Shown here in pieces: positions 1 to 8,942 of a DNA stretch of 64,000 nt (positions are counted from its first letter, which is position 1; every line of letters begins with the position of its first letter). The notes beneath the pieces were generated by a model. It saw nothing but the letters and a program-made list of their open reading frames with translations. It made no database searches and was not told where the DNA came from. Location of the stretch: NCBI RefSeq assembly GCF_019973775.1, contig NZ_AP025032.1, forward strand, positions 4,644,501-4,708,500, given 5' to 3'. This DNA is from Aureimonas sp. SA4125. GTDB lineage: Bacteria > Pseudomonadota > Alphaproteobacteria > Rhizobiales > Rhizobiaceae. Both the position numbers and the translations under genes were made by a program.

Positions 1-82
1 TCTCGACCCCGTTCTCCTCGGCAAAGGCGATGAGCTCGGGGGCCTTCTTGTTCTTCAGATCCTGAAGCTTCATTTCGGACAT
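1..82 (-). CDS. rho: Transcription termination factor Rho (N-terminal start only)
   Basis: This is the first 27 codons of Rho, reading leftwards out of the window. The visible peptide begins MSEMKLQDLKNKKAPELIAF, which matches the N-terminal Rho_N helix region of alphaproteobacterial Rho. Rho is the hexameric RNA helicase that ends transcription at factor-dependent sites. The RNA-binding and ATPase domains lie outside the window. The start is the ATG at 82-80, and a second in-frame Met lies three codons later. In many Rhizobiales rho follows hemE-hemJ; here it lies 11 kb from them, so the local order differs. The call rests on a short stretch, but that stretch is characteristic. Confidence 0.85.
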   Translation of the reverse strand, partial: MSEMKLQDLKNKKAPELIAFAEENGVE

Positions 83-314
83 GGGAGTTATGGGGCTCCG
101 TCCCGCTCGCTTGGTCGGTTTCGACCGGGGGGACTGCTGTGACATGGGAAAGTAGGGATGCGGAGCGCCGTCGATGCGACGGCTTCGGCAATGCAAAGGC
201 GGGGCGGAAACGCCGGCCCGCGCCTCGGAAGGCGGGAAGTCTCTTTTTGCTATACGGCCACGCGCCCGCCGGTGCAAGCCCATTTCGCTCGCTTGACGCG
301 CACCCGCCGCCGGA

Positions 315-356
315 GGTCGGCACCCGCATACCGGGGTATGCGCCTGCCGGCCGACC
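315..356. promoter_or_regulatory. Inverted repeat in the rho/gcd divergent intergenic region
   Basis: The 460-bp gap 83-542 between rho (minus) and gcd (plus) holds no supported gene. It contains a nested inverted repeat: an inner perfect 8-bp arm pair (325-332 and 335-342) and an outer 7-bp pair (315-321 and 350-356). It could be an operator for gcd or a structured part of the rho leader, but no regulator can be assigned. Confidence 0.3.
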
Positions 357-542
357 ATGGATGCAGCATTTGGACCGCAAAATGCCGGGGCCATGCCCTT
401 TTCATGCAGCACGGGGCGACTAGGTGGCACCTCAAGGCCTTATCGGCCCTCGCCGCCGTCGAACAGGAACCGGCAGCCGGACAGCTTTCAGCGAGCGCCG
501 GGCCGGGACGTCGTTCCGACGAAGCCGCAGAAGGACAGATTC

Positions 543-3074
543 ATGTTTCACCGCCGCCATCCCGCCCTCTGGGTCGCCGTTGCGCTGCTTGTGCTTTTCA
601 GTCTTGCAAGCGCGGTCGGCGGCATCTGGCTGATCACGCTCGGCGGCTCCTGGTACTATGCAGCCGTGGCGATCGGCTTCGCGGCGACGGCGGCGCTGCT
701 CGTCGCGCGCCGCCCGGCGGCCCTGTGGGTCTACGCGGCGCTGGTCGCGGGGACCCTCGTCTGGGCGCTGTGGGAGGTCGGCTTCGACTGGTGGCCGCTG
801 GCCGCGCGCGGCGACCTGATCTTCCTTCTCGGCCTGCTGCTCCTCACGCCCTGGGTCACCCGCTCGCTGTTCGTGCCCGACGTGCGCACGGCCATGGACG
901 GGACCGCGACGCCACCCGGCGCCTGGCGCGGCGGTGGCCTGGCCCTCAGCCTGTCGCTGCTTCTCGTGCTCGCCGTCGGCGTGACCTCCTGGTTCACCGA
1001 CCTGCACGACATCGAGGGCACCGTGCCGGAGCGCACGGCCGCGTCCAGCCCGGATGCGACCATGCCCGACGGCGAGTGGCAGGCGTATGGGCGCACCGGC
1101 ATGGGCCAGCGCTTCTCGCCGCTCACCGAGATCACGCCGGAGAATGTCGCCCTGCTCGAGACCGCCTGGACCTATGAGACCGGCGACGAGAAGCAGCCGG
1201 GCGATCCGGTCGAGACGACCTTCGAGGTGACGCCGCTGAAGATCGGCGACCGCCTTTTCCTCTGCACGCCGCACCAGAACGTCATCGCGCTCGACGCCGA
1301 CACCGGCGAGGAAGTCTGGCGCTACGATCCGAAGATCCAGGGCGCACTGGCGCTGCAGCACCTGACCTGCCGCGGCCTCTCCTACCACGCCGCATCGGCG
1401 TCGCCGGCAGCCGCGACGCAGGCCGCCGCCGCGTCGCAGGCCCCCCCGGCACCCTTGACCACCCCTGCCGACGCCACCGCGACCGCCGCAGATCCGGCCG
1501 ACCCGGACCTGCCGGTCGCAGCGGCGACCGCCGCAAACACCACCGCATCCTGCGGCGCGAAACTCTTCATGCCGACGGCCGACGGCCGCCTCATCGCCCT
1601 CAACCCCGACACCGGCGCCGTCTGCGCCGATTTTGGCGGCGGCGACGGACAGCTCGATCGCTGGTCGCAGATGCCCAACGTCAATCCCGGCGCCTATTAC
1701 TCGACATCCCCGGTCGTCGTCACCGCCAACATGATCATCGTCGCCGGCACCGTTCTGGACAATGTGTCGACGGCGGAAGCGTCGGGCGTCATTCGCGGCT
1801 ATGACGTCGATACCGGCGACCTCGTCTGGGCCTGGGACAGCGCCAAGCCCGACCAGACGGCGCCGCTGCCGGAAGGGCAGACCTACACACCGAACTCGCC
1901 GAACTCCTGGTCGATCTCGAGCGTCGACGAGGCACTGGGCATGGTCTACATCCCGATGGGCAACCAGCCGCCGGACCAGTGGGGTGGCAACCGCACGCCG
2001 GAAGTCGAGCGCTTCTCGTCCTCGGTCGTCGCGCTGGACATCGCCACCGGCGAGGTTCGCTGGGTCTTTCAGACCGTCCATCACGATCTCTGGGACTACG
2101 ACGTTCCCTCGCAGCCAAGCCTGATCGACCTCACCATCCAGGGCGAGACCGTCCCGGCGCTCGTGCAGCCGACCAAGCAGGGGGAGATCTTCGTCCTCGA
2201 CCGCCGCACCGGCACGCCGGTCCTGCCGGTGACCGAAATCCCGGCGCCGCAAGGTGCCGCGCCCGGCGACCGGACAGCCGCGACGCAGCCGACATCGGCG
2301 CTGAGCTACGACCCGCCGGAGCTGACCGGCAGGGACATGTGGGGCGCCACCATGTTCGACCAGCTCGCCTGCCGCATCGCCCTGAAGAGCCTGCGCTACG
2401 ACGGCCGCTACACGCCACCGTCCGAACAGGGCTCGCTGATCTATCCCGGCAATTTCGGCGTCTTCAACTGGGGCGGCGTCGCCGTCGACCCGCAGCGCCA
2501 GATCGCCTTCACCACCCCCACCTACCTCGCCTTCACCTCGCAACTGGTGCCGCGCGCGGACGACGAAACGCTCTACGTCCAGGACGGCGGCCAGAAGCCG
2601 GCGGGCGCCCTGCCCTCGCTGAACGAGAATTTCGGCGCGCCCTTCGCGATCAAGCTGAGCGCCTTCACCTCGGTTCTCGGCCTGCCCTGCCAGGCGCCGC
2701 CCTGGGGCTATGTCGCGGCCGCCGATCTCACCACCGGCAAGGTCCTGTGGATGCACAAGAACGGCACCGTGCGCGATTCATCGCCGATCCCGCTGCCGTT
2801 CAAGATGGGCGTGCCAAACCTTGGCGGCCCGGTGATGACCGCGGGCGGCGTCGCCTTCCTGTCAGGCACGCTCGACCAGTATCTCAGGGCCTATGACGTC
2901 TCGACCGGCGAACAGCTTTGGGAGTCGCGGCTGCCGGCCGGTGGCCAGTCGACGCCGATGACCTATACGGGCAGGGATGGCCGCCAGTATGTCCTGGTCG
3001 TCGCCGGCGGCCATGGCTCGCTCGGCACCAAGATGGGCGACTCGATCATCGCCTACAAGCTGCCCGCGGGCTGA
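543..3074 (+). CDS. gcd: Membrane-bound PQQ-dependent glucose dehydrogenase
   Basis: The 843-residue product oxidises glucose (or related aldoses) to the lactone in the periplasm with PQQ and passes electrons to ubiquinone. About five hydrophobic helices lie in the first 150 residues, and an eight-bladed quinoprotein propeller follows. Recognisable family motifs are GEWQAYGRTGMGQRFSPL at the start of the propeller and TVHHDLWDYDVPSQPSL in the middle. The ATG at 543 is chosen because AAGGA lies 7 bases upstream and it opens directly into the first membrane segment; the open frame itself extends back to 357. An Ala/Pro/Thr-rich stretch of roughly 55 residues (about 281-335, bases 1384-1548) interrupts the propeller. 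No PQQ biosynthesis genes are in the window. Confidence 0.93.
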   Translation: MFHRRHPALWVAVALLVLFSLASAVGGIWLITLGGSWYYAAVAIGFAATAALLVARRPAALWVYAALVAGTLVWALWEVGFDWWPLAARGDLIFLLGLLLLTPWVTRSLFVPDVRTAMDGTATPPGAWRGGGLALSLSLLLVLAVGVTSWFTDLHDIEGTVPERTAASSPDATMPDGEWQAYGRTGMGQRFSPLTEITPENVALLETAWTYETGDEKQPGDPVETTFEVTPLKIGDRLFLCTPHQNVIALDADTGEEVWRYDPKIQGALALQHLTCRGLSYHAASASPAAATQAAAASQAPPAPLTTPADATATAADPADPDLPVAAATAANTTASCGAKLFMPTADGRLIALNPDTGAVCADFGGGDGQLDRWSQMPNVNPGAYYSTSPVVVTANMIIVAGTVLDNVSTAEASGVIRGYDVDTGDLVWAWDSAKPDQTAPLPEGQTYTPNSPNSWSISSVDEALGMVYIPMGNQPPDQWGGNRTPEVERFSSSVVALDIATGEVRWVFQTVHHDLWDYDVPSQPSLIDLTIQGETVPALVQPTKQGEIFVLDRRTGTPVLPVTEIPAPQGAAPGDRTAATQPTSALSYDPPELTGRDMWGATMFDQLACRIALKSLRYDGRYTPPSEQGSLIYPGNFGVFNWGGVAVDPQRQIAFTTPTYLAFTSQLVPRADDETLYVQDGGQKPAGALPSLNENFGAPFAIKLSAFTSVLGLPCQAPPWGYVAAADLTTGKVLWMHKNGTVRDSSPIPLPFKMGVPNLGGPVMTAGGVAFLSGTLDQYLRAYDVSTGEQLWESRLPAGGQSTPMTYTGRDGRQYVLVVAGGHGSLGTKMGDSIIAYKLPAG

Positions 3075-3145
3075 GCATAACAGGGTCTGGAGGCAAGACC
3101 TTCAGGGCTCGCCACCAGCCGTGTGGCATCGGCCGCGAAGGTCAA

Positions 3146-3183
3146 GACATGAAGAAGGGCGCCACGGCGCCCTTCTTCATGTC
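3146..3183. terminator. Perfect 18-bp palindromic hairpin between convergent gcd and secB
   Basis: Arms 3146-3163 and 3166-3183 are perfect inverted copies, with AAGAAGG on one side and CCTTCTT on the other, so either strand gives a GC stem flanked by short A/T runs. It lies between the converging ends of gcd and secB and probably terminates transcription in both directions. Confidence 0.75.
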
Positions 3184-3211
3184 TGCAGATCGTCCGCTTA
3201 TCCCGGAAGCG

Positions 3212-3709
3212 TCAGGCCGACTGGACCTGCGCCTTGGCGCGTTCCTCGGCCATGCGCTGGGTGAACAGCGCGGCGAAATCGATCGGGTCGATCATCAGCG
3301 GCGGGAAGCCGGCATTGCGGGTGACGTCGGCGACGATCTGGCGCGCGAAGGGAAAGAGCAGCCGCGGGCATTCGATGAAGAGCACGGGCAGGAGGTGCTC
3401 CTGCGGAAAATTCTGCAGGCGGAAGACGCCGCCATATTCCAGCTCGACATGGAACAGCATGTCCTTGCCCTCGCCGGCATTTGCGGTGAGCGACAGCTTG
3501 ATATCGTAGTCGCCCTCTTCGGCATTGACCGGATTGGCGCCGACATTGACGCCGATGTTGATGCCGGGCGCCTTGCCCTGATTGCGCAGGGCCGCCGGCG
3601 CGTTCGGGCTCTCGAAGGAGAAGTCCTTGATGTACTGGGCGAGGATGTTGATGGACGGTGCCGGGGCGTCTTTGAGAGCGCCGTTGGTTGCCGGATCGAT
3701 ATGGGACAT
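3212..3709 (-). CDS. secB: Protein-export chaperone SecB
   Basis: The 165-residue product is the tetrameric cytosolic chaperone that keeps preproteins unfolded and hands them to SecA. The core reads [13 protein letters not shown] near residue 25, then the [10 protein letters not shown] strand and the [20 protein letters not shown] segment, all standard for SecB. The ATG at 3709 is chosen because GGAG lies 6 bases upstream; an earlier Met at 3784 adds non-family sequence. It is followed on the same strand by gcd's convergent terminator. FxsA lies just upstream on the same strand, as in related Rhizobiales. Confidence 0.96.
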   Translation of the reverse strand: MSHIDPATNGALKDAPAPSINILAQYIKDFSFESPNAPAALRNQGKAPGINIGVNVGANPVNAEEGDYDIKLSLTANAGEGKDMLFHVELEYGGVFRLQNFPQEHLLPVLFIECPRLLFPFARQIVADVTRNAGFPPLMIDPIDFAALFTQRMAEERAKAQVQSA

Positions 3710-3926
3710 GGATATCTCCGCTTTCGTGCTCTGGCCGGACAGGCGCCGCGGCGCGGCTGCCTCCGCCGTGATGTCGCTCCGCACGCCGCGCCGTCAGGGG
3801 CCGGCACGGGTTGGGTGACCCGCCGCGTGCCGGAGCGCTAACACTTCGCACCCTGGGAGACAAGTTTCGCCCAGCGGCGCAGCGTCCCCGCGGCGGGCCA
3901 GACGCGTGCTGCAGAGGCGGTGCCGG

Positions 3927-4433
3927 TCAGTGCAGCGTACCGCCCCGGCCGTCGGACCAGGGCGAATTCGGCGAGGCTGGGCGGCGCTCGAAGTCCTCGA
4001 CCTCCAGTTCGACGACGCCGGGCATCGGCTGCGGCGGGGCCGCCGGGTCGCGGCGCCAGCCCCCGCCCATCGGGACGGCGACGATGCGACCTTTCAGAAA
4101 GCGCCAGCCCGCATCGCGAATGGCCGGAACGAACAGGAGATAGCCGATGGTGTCGGTGATGAGGCCAGGCGTCAGCAGGAGGACGCCGGCAACGACGATC
4201 ATCACCCCATGCACCATCTCGCGGCCCGGCATACGACCCGCGGCGACTTCCTTCTGAATGCGCGACAGTGTCGAGATCCCCTGCGAGCGCAGCAGCAAGG
4301 CCCCGAGAATGGCGCTGCCGATCACGAGACCCAGCGTGGGCCAGAGGCCGATCAGGTTGCCGACCAGGAGGAAGACGGTAATTTCCAGGATCGGAACGAT
4401 CAGAAGCATCAGCGGAATGAGTGAGAGCGGCAT
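3927..4433 (-). CDS. fxsA: FxsA family membrane protein
   Basis: This 168-residue inner-membrane protein belongs to the FxsA family, named for E. coli suppression of F-plasmid exclusion of phage T7; its cellular role is unknown. Four hydrophobic segments are visible, with the family signature around PILEITVFLLVGNLIGLWPT near the N-terminus and LLLTPGLITDTIGYLLFVP in the middle. The C-terminal 40 residues are polar. The start at 4433 has GGAG 6 bases upstream; a Met seven codons earlier is possible. It is divergent from the timA-like gene. Confidence 0.9.
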   Translation of the reverse strand: MPLSLIPLMLLIVPILEITVFLLVGNLIGLWPTLGLVIGSAILGALLLRSQGISTLSRIQKEVAAGRMPGREMVHGVMIVVAGVLLLTPGLITDTIGYLLFVPAIRDAGWRFLKGRIVAVPMGGGWRRDPAAPPQPMPGVVELEVEDFERRPASPNSPWSDGRGGTLH

Positions 4434-4651
4434 AGGTTTCTCCGTGTTCCCCAACGATCAGTCGCTTCATTCGCAAGGCGAACGAAAGTTTTCCGGCACC
4501 GTTCGTCACAAAGTAGATAGGATCACCAGACAAGGATTTGAATGCGCCGCCCAGTTTCTTATATGACGGCCATCAGATGCGGCGTGGTTGGCATCGGCCA
4601 GCCCGACCCGACCCTACAAGACCGCCCCGATCAGACAGGAATGCGAACACG

Positions 4652-5353
4652 ATGACCTTCGGCACGATCTTCTTCATCATCGTAGCGGCGATCGTGCTGT
4701 TTCAGCTGCGCAACGTTCTGGGCCGCCGCACGGGCAACGAGCGTCAGCCCTTCGACCCCTACACGCGGCCGGAAAAGAAGGTCGATGGCCCGACACAACA
4801 GGGTAATGTCATCACCCTGCCGAGCCGCCGCGAGGGAACCGTCATCGAGGCCGTTGCGGCCGAACCCTATGCCGAGATCGACTCTATCGTTCCCGTCGGT
4901 GATCCGGTCAATGCGGAACTGCGCCGCGTCCAGGATGCCGACGCCTCGTTTGCGCCCAAACAATTCCTTGAAGGCGTCAAGGTCGCCTATGAGATGATCG
5001 TCACGGCATTCGCGACGGGCGACCGCAAGACGCTGCGCGGTCTTCTCTCGCAGGAGGCCTATCAGGGTTTCGAGAGCGCCATCACCGATCGCGAAAGCCG
5101 CAACGAGACGATGACGTCGGTCTTCATCGGCATCGACAATGCCCGTATCGTCTCCGCCGCCGTGAGGGACCGCGAGGTGCTGGTCACCGTGAACCTCGTC
5201 TCGCAGCTGATCTCATCGGTGAAGTCGGCCACGGGCGAACTGGTCGACGGCGATCCGGAAACGGTGGTGGAGGTTCGCGACGTCTGGACCTTCGCCCGCG
5301 ACGTGCGTTCGCGCGATCCGAACTGGAAGCTGGTGGAAACCCAGTCGGCTTGA
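4652..5353 (+). CDS. Tim44/TimA family inner-membrane-anchored protein
   Basis: The 233-residue protein has one N-terminal membrane anchor (about residues 4-18) followed by a polar linker and a Tim44-like C-terminal domain (about 95-230). Recognisable stretches are FLEGVKVAYEMIVTAFATGD and the final DVRSRDPNWKLVET. Alphaproteobacterial TimA is the presumed ancestor of the mitochondrial import factor Tim44; its bacterial job is not settled. It is the first gene of a plus-strand run timA-mltA-smr-HTH. The ATG at 4652 is chosen because it places the anchor at the N-terminus. It faces fxsA divergently across about 220 bp. Confidence 0.9.
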   Translation: MTFGTIFFIIVAAIVLFQLRNVLGRRTGNERQPFDPYTRPEKKVDGPTQQGNVITLPSRREGTVIEAVAAEPYAEIDSIVPVGDPVNAELRRVQDADASFAPKQFLEGVKVAYEMIVTAFATGDRKTLRGLLSQEAYQGFESAITDRESRNETMTSVFIGIDNARIVSAAVRDREVLVTVNLVSQLISSVKSATGELVDGDPETVVEVRDVWTFARDVRSRDPNWKLVETQSA

Positions 5354-5392
5354 GCCGACTGCCGTCGACGCCAACCCCGTGAGCCAGACGCC

Positions 5393-6490
5393 ATGCTGAC
5401 CCCGCTTCTGTCGCGAAGGACGTTTGCCGATCTCGCTGCCTGGAACGGTGCCGACCATCGCGATGCGCTCGCAGCGTTCCGGCGCTCTGCCGCGCGGTTT
5501 CTCGCGGGCGCCGTCGACCCGGGAAGCCTCGGGATCGAGCCCGGAGCGTTCCTTCCCGCGGCCGAGGCGGCGCGGACCGCCAGCCCCGACACGGCGCGAG
5601 ATTTTTTCGAGACGCATTTTCAGCCCGCCTTGCTGTCACCGGCCGAGCCGGGTTCGCGGGGTTTTCTCACCGGCTATTACGAGCCGGAGGTCGAGGCGGC
5701 GCTCGTGCCCGATGCGCGCTTCCGCTTTCCGCTCTACCGGCCCCCGGCCGATCTCGTGAAGGTGGACGACGCGACACGGCCGGAGGGTCTCGACGCATAT
5801 TTCCGCTTCGCCCGGCAGAACGAGGATGGACGCCTCGACGAATATCCCGACCGCGGCCAGATCGAAGCCGGTCATCTGGCCGGTCAGGGGCTTGAGATCG
5901 CCTGGCTCGACAGTCCGGTCGATGCCTTCTTCATCCATATCCAGGGCTCGGCACGCCTTCGCCTTTCCGACGGGCGGCGGCTGCGCGTCACCTATGCAGC
6001 CAAGACCGGTCATCCCTTCACCGCGATCGGCCGGATCCTCGTCGAAGAGGGCGAACTGACGCTTGCTGAAGCCGACATGGACGGCATCCGCACCTGGCTC
6101 GCGGCACATCCGACCCGTGTCCGCTCGCTTCTCGACCGCAACCGCTCCTTCATCTTCTTCCGCGAGGCCGTCGTCGAGGACGAGAGCCTCGGCCCGGTGG
6201 CGGCAGCGAAGGTGCCGTTGACGCCGATGGCCTCGATCGCCGTCGACCGCCTTCTCCACACGTTCGGAACGCCCATCTTCATCGACGCACCGTCGCTCGT
6301 CCTCGGCGAAGCGCCGTTTCAACGCCTGATGATCGCCCAGGATACCGGCTCGGCGATCCTCGGACCCGCGCGGGCCGACATTTTCGTAGGCTCGGGCGAG
6401 GCTGCCGGACGCCTTGCCGGACGCGTCCGCCACCCCGGCGATTTCACCCTGCTGCTGCCGACGGCGCTTCATGAAAGGCTCGGTCGGTGA
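5393..6490 (+). CDS. mltA: Membrane-bound lytic murein transglycosylase A family protein
   Basis: The 365-residue enzyme is predicted to cleave the MurNAc-GlcNAc bond of peptidoglycan with 1,6-anhydro ring formation. The MltA core starts near FLTGYYEPEVEAAL (about residue 85), and the C-terminal 3D domain carries the family block QDTGSAILGPARADIFVGSG with its catalytic Asp. There is no obvious signal peptide or lipobox at the chosen ATG, so export or membrane anchoring is not evident. It lies 39 bp after the timA-like gene, and its stop overlaps the next start by 4 bases (GTGA), which indicates one transcript. Confidence 0.92.
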   Translation: MLTPLLSRRTFADLAAWNGADHRDALAAFRRSAARFLAGAVDPGSLGIEPGAFLPAAEAARTASPDTARDFFETHFQPALLSPAEPGSRGFLTGYYEPEVEAALVPDARFRFPLYRPPADLVKVDDATRPEGLDAYFRFARQNEDGRLDEYPDRGQIEAGHLAGQGLEIAWLDSPVDAFFIHIQGSARLRLSDGRRLRVTYAAKTGHPFTAIGRILVEEGELTLAEADMDGIRTWLAAHPTRVRSLLDRNRSFIFFREAVVEDESLGPVAAAKVPLTPMASIAVDRLLHTFGTPIFIDAPSLVLGEAPFQRLMIAQDTGSAILGPARADIFVGSGEAAGRLAGRVRHPGDFTLLLPTALHERLGR

Positions 6491-7149
6491 GGCGGCGGCG
6501 AGACCTCAGCGACGAGGAGGCACGTTTGTGGGCCGGCATCGCCAGACAGACCCAGCCTCTGCCGGGGAAGGTCGTGCCGGAGGTTGCTGCGGGAAAGCAG
6601 ATCGTCGCGGGAAAAGCGGTGCCGGCAGCCCCTGCACCGTCCCGCAAGAGTGCCCTCCCCAAGGCCATCGCCCGTCGCATCGCGGCAGCGGTCTCGGCGT
6701 CGGCGGTCAAGACCGCTGCCGCCTCGCCCGAGCCCATGCCGCCGCACCCGACGTCGGCAGTGCCGGCGGCGACGCGGATGCCCGCTTACCAGGCGCCCGC
6801 GCTGAAGCGGAAAGTGCCGACGCTGCATCCGATCGAACGGCCGGTGACCAGGAAGCTCGGCAAGGGCCGGCTGGCGATCGAGGGGCGCATCGACCTGCAC
6901 GACAAGTCGCAGATCGTCGCCCACTATGCCCTTCTCGGTTTCCTCAGGCGGGCACAGGCCGACGGCATGCGCCATGTCCTCGTCATCACCGGCCGGGGTG
7001 CTTCGTTCGGATCGCGCGGCGTGATCAAGCGCTCGCTGCCACACTGGTTCGACACGGCCGAGTTCCGGCCGCTCGTCGCGGGCTTCGAACCGGCCGAGCG
7101 TGGCCATGGCGGCGACGGCGCCTTCTACGTCCGGGTTCGGCGGCGATGA
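6487..7149 (+). CDS. Smr/MutS2 C-terminal domain protein
   Basis: The 220-residue protein has a disordered Ala/Pro-rich N-terminal half and a C-terminal Smr domain (about 130-220). The domain shows the diagnostic block IDLHDKSQIVA followed by HVLVITGRG and the late AERGHGGDGAFYVRVRR. Smr domains are small nucleases or nucleic-acid-binding units; stand-alone versions of this kind have no firm role. The start is GTG, overlapping the mltA stop by 4 bases, so translational coupling is likely. Confidence 0.9.
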   Translation: MRRRRDLSDEEARLWAGIARQTQPLPGKVVPEVAAGKQIVAGKAVPAAPAPSRKSALPKAIARRIAAAVSASAVKTAAASPEPMPPHPTSAVPAATRMPAYQAPALKRKVPTLHPIERPVTRKLGKGRLAIEGRIDLHDKSQIVAHYALLGFLRRAQADGMRHVLVITGRGASFGSRGVIKRSLPHWFDTAEFRPLVAGFEPAERGHGGDGAFYVRVRRR

Positions 7150-7228
7150 CGCTGGCGGGAGAGCGCCGTTGCCAGCATTCCCTTCGGCGCGCGATGATCG
7201 GTCCCTGTCCCGCAATCCTTCGACGGCT

Positions 7229-7262
7229 CGTCGCATGACTCCCTTCGTCGCATGACTCCCTT
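7229..7262 (+). repeat. 17-bp tandem duplication spanning an HTH gene start
   Basis: The 17-mer CGTCGCATGACTCCCTT occurs twice in perfect tandem, at 7229-7245 and 7246-7262. Each copy carries an ATG. The duplication offsets the first ATG out of frame with the HTH gene and creates a six-codon open frame that ends on the real start. Confidence 0.95.
7235..7255 (+). CDS. Six-codon mini-leader overlapping the HTH gene start
   Basis: The frame reads M-T-P-F-V-A-stop. Its TGA overlaps the ATG of the downstream regulator (ATGA at 7252-7255). It exists only because of the 17-bp duplication. Whether it is translated is unknown; if it is, it could couple or dampen initiation of the regulator. Confidence 0.3.
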   Translation: MTPFVA

Positions 7263-7647
7263 TGGCGAAAGAATTCGTGCGCTGCGGCGCGAGCGCGGCG
7301 TGACGCAGGGCGACATGGCGAGAGCCCTCGGCGTGTCCAGCGCCTACCTTTCCGCGCTCGAGCACGGCCGACGTGGCCGGCCGACCTGGCAGATGCTGCA
7401 GCGGATCATCGGCTATCTCAACGTGATCTGGGACGACGCGGAAGAACTGGAGCGCCTGTCGGCGCTGTCGCATCCTAAGATCAGCGTCGAGACCGCCGGT
7501 CTCAGCCCGCAGGCGACCGAACTTGCCAACCGGCTGGCGGAATCGATCGGCACGCTGTCGCAAGAGGACATTTCGAGCCTGCTCACGCTTTTGGAAGAAG
7601 CTTCGGCGCGGGCGGCCCTGCTTCAAAGGTCGAAACGTCGCCGGTAA
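7252..7647 (+). CDS. XRE-family helix-turn-helix regulator
   Basis: The 131-residue protein has an N-terminal XRE/Cro helix-turn-helix (about residues 4-60, with GVTQGDMARALGVSSAYLSA as the HTH core) and a helical C-terminal part without a recognised ligand domain. It closes the timA-mltA-smr run. In related genomes such a regulator sits at the same place, often before gyrB, which is absent here. The start used is the second of two duplicated ATGs, because only that one is in frame. Targets are unknown. Confidence 0.9.
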   Translation: MTPFGERIRALRRERGVTQGDMARALGVSSAYLSALEHGRRGRPTWQMLQRIIGYLNVIWDDAEELERLSALSHPKISVETAGLSPQATELANRLAESIGTLSQEDISSLLTLLEEASARAALLQRSKRRR

Positions 7648-7788
7648 GGACGGTTCCAGCGGATGCTCGCCGATGCATCGGGTGCGGCCCTACCTGATGA
7701 GAGCTGCACTGCTTCCCACAGAGATGCACCAACGCTCTCGCGGTGTGTATCCCGTCGGGATATCCATCTAGACAACGTTGGCTAGACT

Positions 7789-8040
7789 TCAGTCCTCGAT
7801 CGGATCGCCGTTCTCGTCGAACAGGTCGTCACCGATATCGTCGCCGATCAGGCTGGGATCGGGCGTGCCGTTGTAGCTGTTGTCGGTCCGGCGCACGAAA
7901 TGCGACGCCAAGCCACCGGCATGCCCCGGCTGCCCAGTCTCTGCCGTCTCTGACGCGACCGAGACGTCGTCTTTCGCCGGCTTTGGGCCAGCCGGCAAGA
8001 CACCCGGAAGAGTTTTGGTGGATCGATCTATGTCAGTCAT
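7789..8040 (-). CDS. Small acidic hypothetical protein downstream of dnaQ
   Basis: This 83-residue soluble protein has no family I recognise. It is rich in Asp, Glu and Gly, and its C-terminal third is especially acidic (DPSLIGDDIGDDLFDENGDP). No membrane segment or signal peptide is seen. The ATG at 8040 is preceded by GGGAG at 9 bases. It lies 68 bp downstream of dnaQ on the same strand, so it may share the dnaQ transcript. Third-position GC agrees with a real gene. Confidence 0.6.
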   Translation of the reverse strand: MTDIDRSTKTLPGVLPAGPKPAKDDVSVASETAETGQPGHAGGLASHFVRRTDNSYNGTPDPSLIGDDIGDDLFDENGDPIED

Positions 8041-8108
8041 GGCGTCGTGCTCCCTGTCAGTCAAGGAAAACGGATGGCGGCCTTACCCGTTCCGCCGCGC
8101 TCGGGCCG

Positions 8109-8831
8109 TCAGCCCGCAGCCGCCAGCGTCGCTTCGGCGGGCAGGATGGACAGCCACAGCGCCTCGCTCCCCAGCGTCTCGACGAAGGCGCGGTGACGCG
8201 CCGCCTCGTCCGCCGTCACGCGCGGGGGGAGCGGGACCTGGCGGGGCTGGATGCGGATCACCGCGCCGTCGGCGTCGCGCTGTTCTTCCTGGTGCGAGGA
8301 AACCAGGCCGAGCGCCGCCTGCCTGCCGCCGATGAGTTCGATATAGACGCCGGCGAGAAGCAGCGAATCGACGAGGGCGCCATGCTTGTCGCGCTTCGTC
8401 GTGTCGATCGAGAAGCGCGAGCAGAGAGCGTCGAGGGTCGCCGGTGCCATCGGAAATTTCCGCCGCGCCATCTGCAGCGTGTCGACGATGCGGCCGGGAT
8501 CCAGCGGCGGCCGGCCGACGCGGGCCAGTTCGGCATTGAGAAAACGCATGTCGAAGGAGGCGTTGTGGGCGATCAGCGTCGCGTCGCCGAAGAAGTCGAG
8601 CATCGCTTCGACCACGGCGGCAAAGCCGGGCTTGTCCTTCAGGAAATCGTTGGAGATGCCATGCACGTCGAAGGCGCCGGGATCGACCCGGCGGCTGCCG
8701 GGCGAAACGAAGCAATGCCACTCCCGGCCCGTCGGGATATGGTTCCAGAGCTCGACCGCGCCGATCTCGATCACCCGGTCTTCGGCAAAATCGAGCCCGG
8801 TGGTTTCCGTATCGAAGACGATCTCGCGCAT
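8109..8831 (-). CDS. dnaQ: DNA polymerase III epsilon subunit (3'-5' proofreading exonuclease)
   Basis: The 240-residue product is the DEDDh proofreading exonuclease of the replicative polymerase. All three exonuclease motifs are present: FDTETTGLD at residues 5-13, NASFDMRFLN in the middle, and HGALVDSLLLA with the catalytic His and Asp. The ATG at 8831 is selected because the conserved REIVFDTETTG opens immediately after it. It is the last of the run maf-aroE-coaE-dnaQ on the minus strand, a standard Rhizobiales order. Confidence 0.96.
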   Translation of the reverse strand: MREIVFDTETTGLDFAEDRVIEIGAVELWNHIPTGREWHCFVSPGSRRVDPGAFDVHGISNDFLKDKPGFAAVVEAMLDFFGDATLIAHNASFDMRFLNAELARVGRPPLDPGRIVDTLQMARRKFPMAPATLDALCSRFSIDTTKRDKHGALVDSLLLAGVYIELIGGRQAALGLVSSHQEEQRDADGAVIRIQPRQVPLPPRVTADEAARHRAFVETLGSEALWLSILPAEATLAAAG

Positions 8832-8942
8832 GGTTTCTCCAGACTGCACCCAGCAGTCGCCAATCGCCGCCGCCAGTTCAAGCGGCGCGCGTGAAGACGA
8901 CAGGATTATCCCCACTCTGCTCCAGATGTTCTTTCTTTGTTC

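Noticed and set aside
432..2756. A 774-codon minus-strand open frame antisense to gcd
   Set aside because: It has shadow composition and no recognisable domain, whereas the plus frame is a clear quinoprotein dehydrogenase.
3838..4533. A 231-codon frame over fxsA
   Set aside because: The alternative minus frame is a clear FxsA protein with membrane helices; this one is a charged shadow.
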